Shown piece after piece: positions 37,833 through 45,068 of a stretch of DNA of 45,068 nt. Made by a program: the position numbers and the translations under genes. The stretch is from Sulfuritalea sp. Lineage in GTDB: Bacteria > Pseudomonadota > Gammaproteobacteria > Burkholderiales > Rhodocyclaceae. Under the pieces are notes generated by a model. It saw nothing but the letters and a program-made list of their open reading frames with translations, was not told where the DNA came from and ran no database searches. Every line of letters begins with the position of its first letter. Positions within the stretch are counted from its first letter, which is position 1. The stretch spans positions 1 to 45,068 of the forward strand of contig JAIFMO010000076.1 of the NCBI GenBank assembly GCA_020048435.1, in the 5' to 3' direction.

Positions 37833-38324
37833 CTAATGCACGGCCTGTAGCGGCGTCGGGTCGCCGAATTCGTCGTCATCCTCGTCGTAGCCGTCGTCGA
37901 GCAGCTCTTCGAGCACCAGCGCATCGATGGGCAGTTGCTGGCGCCAGATCACCATCAGCACGATGACCTTGAATTTGGTCAGAGGCACCATTTCGTCGGG
38001 CATGGCCAGCGCGCGTTCGAGTATCAGTTCGCGCGAAGAAGCATCGATGGCGTCGGCCTGTTCGAGAAAGGCGAGGAAGCCACGACACTCGACGGAGAGG
38101 CGGGCGATTTCCTCGCGGGCGAAAAAGCGCATGCCCGTGCTGGCCGCCAGCGCCGGCGCCAGGGATTCGGCGGAGGCCGCGTCGAAACCGGCCAGCCAGG
38201 CCAGCGCCGCCGAGATGTCGTCGTCGCCAAAGCCGGCGGCCATCAGCCTCTTGGCGAGCGCGGTGGGCTCCGGACAGGCATCCGGCAGATAGTTTTCGAA
38301 GAGGTAGACGAGGATGTCGATCAT
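37833..38324 (-). CDS. smg: Smg/DUF494 family protein
   Basis: MIDILVYLFENYL start, position upstream of dprA. Confidence 0.88.
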   Translation of the reverse strand: MIDILVYLFENYLPDACPEPTALAKRLMAAGFGDDDISAALAWLAGFDAASAESLAPALAASTGMRFFAREEIARLSVECRGFLAFLEQADAIDASSRELILERALAMPDEMVPLTKFKVIVLMVIWRQQLPIDALVLEELLDDGYDEDDDEFGDPTPLQAVH

Positions 38325-38330
38325 GTCCGC

Positions 38331-39503
38331 TCAGCTTGGGCGTTGCACACGTTGATAAAGACCGCCTGGCAGTTGCGCGATCTGGCCATTGAGTTCCAAT
38401 GGCAGCAGGATGGCAAGAAGCTGCCCGGGCGTCAAGTTGCCGCGCGCGGAAAGTGCGTCGAGGCTGACGGGATCGTGGCCGATGAGATCGAGCAGCGCCG
38501 CGCTTTCGCTTGTCGTGGCGGCATCTTCCGAAAAAGTCGGCGGTAGCGGTACGGCACCGATCCTGGTTTCCCAGCGCAGTTCCTCAAAAATGTCCTGCGC
38601 GGATTCGACCAGCTTGGCGCCCTGTCTGATCAACTGGTGGCAACCGCGCGCCACCGGTGAATGGATCGAGCCGGGAATAGCGAAAACTTCGCGCCCCGCT
38701 TCGGCGGCCAGTCGGGCGGTGATGAGGGAACCGCTCCGCTCCGCCGCCTCGACGACGAGGCAACCCAGGGCCAGCCCGGCGATGATGCGGTTGCGGCGCG
38801 GAAAATTGGCCGGCAACGCCGCCGTGCCGAGCGGGAATTCGCTGATGATGCAGCCTTTTTCGACGATTTCGCGCGCCAGTTCGGCGTTGCGCGCCGGGTA
38901 GATGCGATCGGCGCCGGTGCCGATCACGGCAATGGTCGAACCCCGTCCCGCTGATTGTTCCGCCGTGCTGCCGGCAAGCGCGCCCCGATGGGCGGCGGCA
39001 TCGATACCCAGCGCCAGTCCGCTGACGATCGTCAATCCGGCGGCGGCCAGCGTTGCGGCAAAGGCTTCGGCATTGGTTTCACCCTGCTTGGTGGCATTGC
39101 GGCTACCGACAATGGCCAGCGCCGGCCAGTTGAGGCAATCGACACGACCCTTGACGTAAAGCAGCACGGGCGGATCGGCGGTCTTGAGCAGGGCCTGCGG
39201 ATACTCAGGATCGGCCAGCGTCAGCACGCGGTTGCCCGCCATGGCAGACCAGGCTTGCGCCGTGGCGATCGCGGCACTGGCGTCGTGGCTCAGCAAGCGG
39301 CCGGCGAGCGTGGCCCCGATCACGCCAGCCAGTGCGCTGATATGCGCGGAGAAAATCGCCTCCGGCGGCCCGAAGGCCTTGAGCAGATGCCGTTGCCCCT
39401 CGCCGCCGATGCCGGGAACACTGGTCAGCCGAATCCAGCCGCCGAGTTCGCTCCCCGATTCGGTCAGGTTTTCACTCCCGGATTCGGGCAATGGGTAAGA
39501 CAC
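38331..39503 (-). CDS. dprA: DNA processing protein DprA
   Basis: LAIVGSRNATKQGETNAEAFAATLAAAGLTIVSGLALGIDAAAHRGAL; FPRRNRIIAGL; VFAIPGSIHSPVARGCHQLIRQGAKLV; C-terminal winged helix. Confidence 0.95.
   Translation of the reverse strand: MSYPLPESGSENLTESGSELGGWIRLTSVPGIGGEGQRHLLKAFGPPEAIFSAHISALAGVIGATLAGRLLSHDASAAIATAQAWSAMAGNRVLTLADPEYPQALLKTADPPVLLYVKGRVDCLNWPALAIVGSRNATKQGETNAEAFAATLAAAGLTIVSGLALGIDAAAHRGALAGSTAEQSAGRGSTIAVIGTGADRIYPARNAELAREIVEKGCIISEFPLGTAALPANFPRRNRIIAGLALGCLVVEAAERSGSLITARLAAEAGREVFAIPGSIHSPVARGCHQLIRQGAKLVESAQDIFEELRWETRIGAVPLPPTFSEDAATTSESAALLDLIGHDPVSLDALSARGNLTPGQLLAILLPLELNGQIAQLPGGLYQRVQRPS
38531..38556 (-). repeat. Dispersed repeat, short form, copy 8 (inside dprA)
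   Basis: Reverse complement TGCCGTACCGCTACCGCCGACTTTTT (one substitution); encodes AVPLPPTFSE. Confidence 0.93.
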
Positions 39504-39525
39504 CGCCGCGAGACCGGGCGGCGGT

Positions 39526-40572
39526 TCAGGGGGTTTTCACGATATCGCCGGGTTCGACCATATGCTGCGCTTCCATCACCAGCGCGTAGGCAACGCGGTC
39601 GAACACGCGGAACACGAAGACCAGCCCAAAACGCTCTTCCGGCAACTGGAATTTCTCCTTCTTATCCTTGAAGCGGTCGTTCACTTCGATGCCGGCCTGG
39701 TGTAGCGCCAGCACATGACCGACTTCGAGGCCATCCCGGGTGCCTCGCGACAGCACGGCCACAGAATACTTGCCGCCGAAACGCAGGCCGCCCAGCACCG
39801 AAATGACCGTGGCGCGCATATTCGGCGCGGGCGCGTGCGGCGCATAGCTGGGGACATCGACCGTGGGGGTCGGCAACAGATGCTCGCCAATGCCGATTTC
39901 GCTGGTGGAGTTGGTGACTTCGAGGATCGCCGGATCGCCCTTGCGCATAAGCCTGGCCTGACCGAGTTGCACCGCCTCGTGACCCAGCACCTGCTTGGTT
40001 TCGGGATCGATCAGCGCCTTGCCCGGCCGGAAGATCTGCCAGGACTGCTTTTGTTGATCCTTGATGCCGGTAACGTAGATCTTGCTGCCGGCGCCAACCA
40101 GCAGGCGCTGTTCTTCGAGCGCGATGATGCGTGCCGAGGTGTCGAGGCTGCCGGCTTCGATCACCAGCGGCTTGTCGAGGAAGGGTTCGATCACGGCAGG
40201 CGGAATCGCCGGTATGGCCTGATTGATTTCCTCGTCGTACTGTTTCGGCCCGATGCGGACGACTTCCAGCTTCGGCTCGTCGCCTTCCATCTTCAACACC
40301 AGCACCTGGCCGGGATAGATACGATGCGGGTTCTTCACCTGTTCGGTGTTGAGCCGCCACAGATCAGGCCAGCGGTAGGGGTCCTTGACGAATCTGGAGG
40401 CAACGCCCCACAGCGTGTCGCCGGTGACCACGGTATAGCGCGCCGGTGCGTCGGGCGCCAATACCAGCGGCGCCGGAGGCGGTTTGGTGGCTGCGGCCGT
40501 GTCGGCCAGGACGGCGGCGGACAGGACCGCACTTGAGAATGCGACTAGCAGCGCAGATATAATTCTCGACAT
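39526..40572 (-). CDS. LysM peptidoglycan-binding domain protein
   Basis: YTVVTGDTLWGVASRFVKDPYRWPDLWRLNTEQVKNPHRIYPGQVLVL. Confidence 0.92.
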   Translation of the reverse strand: MSRIISALLVAFSSAVLSAAVLADTAAATKPPPAPLVLAPDAPARYTVVTGDTLWGVASRFVKDPYRWPDLWRLNTEQVKNPHRIYPGQVLVLKMEGDEPKLEVVRIGPKQYDEEINQAIPAIPPAVIEPFLDKPLVIEAGSLDTSARIIALEEQRLLVGAGSKIYVTGIKDQQKQSWQIFRPGKALIDPETKQVLGHEAVQLGQARLMRKGDPAILEVTNSTSEIGIGEHLLPTPTVDVPSYAPHAPAPNMRATVISVLGGLRFGGKYSVAVLSRGTRDGLEVGHVLALHQAGIEVNDRFKDKKEKFQLPEERFGLVFVFRVFDRVAYALVMEAQHMVEPGDIVKTP

Positions 40573-40675
40573 AGGATGACCCTTCCCGGACGGTACCGGA
40601 TTGTTTGCTTCGGGATTGTGCCCCCAATCGCGCGCCGCTTCAATTAATCGTTACCCGAAATAGCTCCCAGAATTC

Positions 40676-41179
40676 ATGGCTCTTCTACCGATCCTGCGCT
40701 ATCCCGACCCGCGTTTGCATACCCGGGCGACCAAAGTGGCGGTTGTCGATGCGGCGATTCAACGCCTGGCGGCCGATATGGCCGAAACCATGTACGAAGC
40801 CCCCGGCATCGGTTTGGCGGCGACCCAGGTCAATCAGCACGTTCAGGTGATCGTCATCGACGTCTCGGAAGACAGGTCGCGGCTGCTGACCCTGATCAAC
40901 CCGGAAATCCTCGAGCGCAGCGGCGAATGCGAGGGTGAGGAAGGCTGTCTTTCGGTGCCCGGCATCTACGAGACAGTGGCGCGCGCCGAGCGTGTCCGGG
41001 TGCGCGCGCTGGGGCTGGATGGCCAGCCATTCGAACTGGCGGCCGAGGGCATGCTGGCGGTCTGCATCCAGCACGAGATCGATCACCTGCAAGGCAAGGT
41101 CTTCGTCGAATACCTCTCGCGCCTGAAGCAGGCGCGCATTCGTTCCCGCCTGGAAAAACGCTCGCGGATTACGGCGTAG
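40676..41179 (+). CDS. def: Peptide deformylase
   Basis: [37 protein letters not shown]. Confidence 0.97.
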   Translation: MALLPILRYPDPRLHTRATKVAVVDAAIQRLAADMAETMYEAPGIGLAATQVNQHVQVIVIDVSEDRSRLLTLINPEILERSGECEGEEGCLSVPGIYETVARAERVRVRALGLDGQPFELAAEGMLAVCIQHEIDHLQGKVFVEYLSRLKQARIRSRLEKRSRITA

Positions 41180-43640
41180 CTGGCTGCGCGTCGTTCCATG
41201 CCCTGACCCACGCCACCAGTTCGGCCGCCGGAAGCGGGCGGGCGTAGAAGAAGCCTTGCACGTCGCCACACCCCTCCTGGCGCAAGAAATCCGCCTGCGC
41301 CGCGGTTTCCACGCCCTCGGCGATGACCCTGAAGCCCAGGCTGCGACAAAGACCGATGATGGCGCGGGTAATCGCGATGTCTTCAACGGACTCGGGCAGG
41401 TCGCGCACGAAACTGCGGTCGATCTTGAGGCGGTCGGCGCGCAGGAATTTCAGGTAAGACAGCGAGGAATAGCCAGTACCGAAATCATCGATGGCAACCT
41501 CGACGCCGAGTTCGCTCAATACCGCGACCGTGCCCATGCCCTGCTCGGCGTTGGCGAGCAGAAAACTTTCGGTGATTTCCAGTTCGAGTTGCGCCGGCGC
41601 CAGCCCCGTGTCGGCCAGCGCGCGTTCAACCGCATCGACAAAGCCACCGCGTTCGATCTGGAGGCCATCGACATTGACCGAAACCAGGCCGATGGCCAGC
41701 CCGCCATCGTGCCACTCTTTCGCCTGGCGGCAGGTTTCGCGCAGCACCCACTCGCCCAGTGGCACGATGAGTCCGGTGTCTTGCGCCACGGCCAGAAAAT
41801 TGCCCGGCAACAACAGTCCGCGCTGCGGATGGCGCCAGCGCACCAGTGCCTCGGCGCCCGAGACGTGGCCGCGGGCAAGATCGATCTGCGGCTGGTACCA
41901 GACCTCGAACTCGCCGTTTTTCAGGGCTTGCCGCAACCCCTGTTCGAGCGCCATGCGGGCTTTCACGGCCGCCGCCATCTGCTCGTCGTGGAAGCGGAAG
42001 GTGTTGCGACCCTCGCGCTTGGCCGCATAGAGCGCCGTGTCCGCCGCGCGCATCACCTCGATGGCATCGCTGCCGTCGGCGGGGAAGAGGGCAATGCCGA
42101 TACTGGTGGTTACGCGCGCTTCCTGGCCACGCAGGTTATAGGGCATGGCCACGGCATCGATGATCTTGCAGGCGATATTGCTCGCCACCTCGGTCGCGTC
42201 AAGTGCTTCAACGACAACGGCAAATTCGTCGCCGCCAAGACGGGCGACGGTGTCCGCATTGCGCAGGGTTTGCGTGAGTCGATCGGCGACGATTTGCAGC
42301 AGGCGATCGCCAGCCGGATGACCGAGACTGTCATTAACGTTTTTGAAGCCGTCGAGATCGAGCAGCAGCACGGCCAGCGGCTGCTTGTCGCGCTCGGCGC
42401 GATCAATGGCGTGCGAGAGCTGGATACCCAGCAGCGAGCGGTTGGCCAGCCCTGTCAGCGCATCGTAGTGCGCCATCCGCTGCAATTCGGCTTCCGAGCG
42501 TTTGACGTGGCTGATGTCGGTGACCAGGGCAAACGCGCCGACGCTGCTGCCCGCGCCGTCGAGCAGCGTGGCGGCGCTGAAGGAGCAGGGCACCAGCTTG
42601 CCGTCGGGGCGCAGCAATTCCACCTCAAAGGTGTTGGGCTGGCCGCGGGCGCAGAGCGACAGCGCAAGGCGAAAGATTTCGGCATTATTGTCATCGACGA
42701 ACACAAAGGGGTCGTGGCCGACTATCTGCTCGCGGGTCCGCCCGAGAACGGCGCACAGCGCCGGGTTGACCTGCTGGGTCAGGTTGTGACGATCAATGAG
42801 CCAGAAGCCTTCCTGCGTCGTCTCGATCACACTGCGCAGTTTGCCTTCGCTGGCGGCGAGGGCAAGCGCCGTCTCGAAGTGGCGGTTGGCCACCGTTGCC
42901 GTCAGCATCAGGGCAATGAGCAGACCGGTGCCGACGACAACCGAGGAAGCGAGAAAGGTCGGATCGAACGCAACAATCGATGCCGGCGAGCCATCGCGGA
43001 TGAAATACGCGGCGGCCATCGCCGTGTAATGCATGCCGGAAATGGCGGCGCCCATCACCGTGGCGGCCAGCAGGTGACTACCGCGCGAGCGGCCGACGCC
43101 GAAACGAATCGACAAGGCCAGCCAGGCCAGCAGCACCGCCACCACGAGGGAGGCCGTGAAAATCCGCGGGTCGTAGCGGATGAGGCCATCGATGTGCATC
43201 GCGGCCATGCCCGAATAGTGCATGACGCCGATACCGACGCCGAGCAGCAGGCTGCCCCCCGCCAGCCGCGGCCAGGAGGCGCGTTCGCGGCTGATCACCT
43301 CAAGCGCCACCGCGCTGGCCAGCATGCCGGGCGCCATCGACAGCAGGGTGATCAGCGGGTCGTAGCGGACGCCGCAGGGCAGCGTCAGCGCCAGCATGCC
43401 AACAAAATGCATGGCCCAGATGCCGCCGCCCATCGCCAGCGCGCCCGCGAGCAGCCACAGCAGGCGCTCGCGGCGGCGATGGGCCGCCGCGATGCGGCCG
43501 GCCACGTCCAGCGCGGCGTATGAAGCGAAAATGGCGATCAACACCGACGCCGCAACCAGCCAGCCTTCGTAATGGCCCGTGTAGAGCAGGGGCGGCTCGG
43601 GCGGGGCGCTGATGAATTGCAGGCTGTCGAGAATGCGCAT
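41169..43640 (-). CDS. MHYT-PAS-GGDEF-EAL protein
   Basis: Repeated WAMHFVGM / [12 protein letters not shown] / [10 protein letters not shown] motifs, [47 protein letters not shown]. Confidence 0.93.
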   Translation of the reverse strand: MRILDSLQFISAPPEPPLLYTGHYEGWLVAASVLIAIFASYAALDVAGRIAAAHRRRERLLWLLAGALAMGGGIWAMHFVGMLALTLPCGVRYDPLITLLSMAPGMLASAVALEVISRERASWPRLAGGSLLLGVGIGVMHYSGMAAMHIDGLIRYDPRIFTASLVVAVLLAWLALSIRFGVGRSRGSHLLAATVMGAAISGMHYTAMAAAYFIRDGSPASIVAFDPTFLASSVVVGTGLLIALMLTATVANRHFETALALAASEGKLRSVIETTQEGFWLIDRHNLTQQVNPALCAVLGRTREQIVGHDPFVFVDDNNAEIFRLALSLCARGQPNTFEVELLRPDGKLVPCSFSAATLLDGAGSSVGAFALVTDISHVKRSEAELQRMAHYDALTGLANRSLLGIQLSHAIDRAERDKQPLAVLLLDLDGFKNVNDSLGHPAGDRLLQIVADRLTQTLRNADTVARLGGDEFAVVVEALDATEVASNIACKIIDAVAMPYNLRGQEARVTTSIGIALFPADGSDAIEVMRAADTALYAAKREGRNTFRFHDEQMAAAVKARMALEQGLRQALKNGEFEVWYQPQIDLARGHVSGAEALVRWRHPQRGLLLPGNFLAVAQDTGLIVPLGEWVLRETCRQAKEWHDGGLAIGLVSVNVDGLQIERGGFVDAVERALADTGLAPAQLELEITESFLLANAEQGMGTVAVLSELGVEVAIDDFGTGYSSLSYLKFLRADRLKIDRSFVRDLPESVEDIAITRAIIGLCRSLGFRVIAEGVETAAQADFLRQEGCGDVQGFFYARPLPAAELVAWVRAWNDAQPATP

Positions 43641-43705
43641 GGTGGCCGTCGATCGAATCGACGAAGGATGCCACAACGGCGCGGGCGCGGTGGCGTTTTC
43701 GTCTT

Positions 43706-43730
43706 GTCCCACGGAGATTTCCTGCGGTCA
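43706..43730 (+). repeat. Fragment of the long-form centre of the dispersed repeat, copy 9
   Basis: GTCCCACGGAGATTTCCTGCGGTCA versus GTCCCACGGGGATTCCCTGCGGTCA, two mismatches. Confidence 0.75.
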
Positions 43731-43773
43731 GGGCTGCCCGGCGGCAACAAAGCTGTCATGGGATAATCCGAAG

Positions 43774-44715
43774 ATGACTTCCACCCCGCTTCGCCTTGCC
43801 TTTGCCGGCACGCCTGAATTCGCCGCCGTCGCGCTTGACGCCATCCTCGCCGCGGGTTTTGACGTGGCGCTGGTGCTGACCCAGCCTGATCGCCCTGCCG
43901 GCCGTGGCCAGCAGGTGCATGCCAGCCCGGTCAAGCGGCTGGCGGAAAAGCATGGCATTGCCGTGCGGCAGCCCGAGCGGCTAAAAGACCCCGCCACCCA
44001 TGTGCCGCTGCTCGACGCCCGGGTCGACGTGCTGGTGGTGGCGGCCTACGGCCTCATCCTGCCGCAGGCCGTGCTCGATATTCCGCGCCTGGGCTGCCTC
44101 AATATCCACGCCTCGCTGTTGCCGCGCTGGCGCGGGGCGGCGCCGATCCAGCGCGCCATCGAAGCCGGCGACAGCGCAACCGGCATCACCGTCATGCGCA
44201 TGGCCGCCGGCCTCGACACCGGGCCGATGCTGTTGAAAGAGGCGCTGCCCATCGCGGCGGACGACAGTGCGGCGACGCTGCACGACAAACTCGCCCGACT
44301 GGGTGGGCGACTGATCGTCGACGCGCTCGGTCGCCTGGACAGCCTGGTGCCGGAAATTCAGCCCGAAGACGGCGTGACCTACGCCAAAAAAATCGAGAAA
44401 GCCGAGGCGCAAATCGACTGGCGCTGGCCGGCGACAAGCATCGAGCGCCGCATCCGCGCCTTCGACCCCTTTCCCGGTGCGCTGGCGACGTTGCGCGGCG
44501 AGACGCTCAAGCTCTGGCGCGCCACCTTGACCGCCGGTGGCGGCCAGCCGGGCGAAGTGCTGGCGGTGAGCGCCGACGGCATCGTCGTGGCCGCCGGCGA
44601 AGCCGCGCTGACCCTCGCCGAGCTGCAAAAACCGGGCGGCCGCCGTATCGCTAGCGCCGACTTTTTGCGCGGCTTCGCGGTGAGCGCGGGTGATCGTTTC
44701 ACCGTGACAGCCTGA
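43774..44715 (+). CDS. fmt: Methionyl-tRNA formyltransferase
   Basis: [61 protein letters not shown]. Confidence 0.97.
   Translation: MTSTPLRLAFAGTPEFAAVALDAILAAGFDVALVLTQPDRPAGRGQQVHASPVKRLAEKHGIAVRQPERLKDPATHVPLLDARVDVLVVAAYGLILPQAVLDIPRLGCLNIHASLLPRWRGAAPIQRAIEAGDSATGITVMRMAAGLDTGPMLLKEALPIAADDSAATLHDKLARLGGRLIVDALGRLDSLVPEIQPEDGVTYAKKIEKAEAQIDWRWPATSIERRIRAFDPFPGALATLRGETLKLWRATLTAGGGQPGEVLAVSADGIVVAAGEAALTLAELQKPGGRRIASADFLRGFAVSAGDRFTVTA
44642..44666 (+). repeat. Dispersed repeat, short form, copy 10 (inside fmt)
   Basis: GCCGTATCGCTAGCGCCGACTTTTT (one substitution); encodes RRIASADFL. Confidence 0.88.
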
Positions 44716-44728
44716 GCGAAACGCCAGC

Positions 44729-45068
44729 ATGGAGCAGGTGGTCGTCTTCATTCGGCACGGTCGCAGCGAGTGGAATGTCGCCGATCGCTTCACTGGCTGG
44801 ACCGACATTCCGCTGACCGAAGCCGGTTTTGCCGAAGCGGCGCGGGCCGGTCGCTTGCTGGCGGACGCCGGTTTCACCTTCGACGAAGCCCATGTGTCGA
44901 TGCTGTCGCGTACGCGGCAGACAGTGGACGCCCTGCTGGCCGCCATGCCGCACCCCGCCGTGCCGTTGTTTGCCAGTTGGCGGCTCAACGAGCGCCACTA
45001 CGGCGCCTTGCAGGGCATGAGCAAGAAAGAGATTTTCGCGGCCTGGGGCGAGCAACAGTCGCGCCGCT
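44729..45068 (+). CDS. gpmA: 2,3-bisphosphoglycerate-dependent phosphoglycerate mutase (3' truncated by window)
   Basis: VVVFIRHGRSEWNVADRFTGWTDIPLTEAG; LNERHYGALQG. Confidence 0.93.
   Translation, partial: MEQVVVFIRHGRSEWNVADRFTGWTDIPLTEAGFAEAARAGRLLADAGFTFDEAHVSMLSRTRQTVDALLAAMPHPAVPLFASWRLNERHYGALQGMSKKEIFAAWGEQQSRR

Noticed and set aside
1-45068. CRISPR array, tRNA/rRNA genes, IS transposase, prophage or RAYT gene
   Set aside because: No regularly spaced repeats, RNA gene signatures or transposase-like ORFs seen; the dispersed repeat copies are kilobases apart.

Overview
GC-rich bacterial chromosomal window, probably a betaproteobacterium of Rhodocyclaceae-like type (judged from gene content and order, not tested). 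It holds about 35 genes, nearly all with recognisable products. These include rlmI-xerC-DUF484-dapF, an lpxL-like acyltransferase, a type II secretion/type IV pilus-like operon (gspG-F-E, assembly genes, secretin, three more pseudopilins, FHA-GGDEF) translationally coupled to a flavocytochrome c sulfide dehydrogenase-like fccAB, and a QseE/QseG/QseF(GlrK/GlrR)-like system. There is also an orphan substrate-binding protein next to a frameshifted GGDEF-EAL-CZB gene, a FAD oxidoreductase/speD/trpB2 cluster, coaE, several c-di-GMP genes, topB-smg-dprA-lysM-def, fmt and a partial gpmA. The most striking signal is not a gene. It is a dispersed, near-identical 25-bp repeat, GCCGTACCGCTAGCGCCGACTTTTT, with a 52-bp long form carrying a 27-bp (9-codon) longer centre. 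I count ten copies or fragments in 45 kb, on both strands. Seven lie in frame inside unrelated protein genes, read in four different reading frames. One supplies the stop codon of coaE, one is intergenic and one is a fragment. I recognise no described family that matches it. Possible explanations are an ORF-invading small repeat or a long DNA recognition/uptake-like motif.
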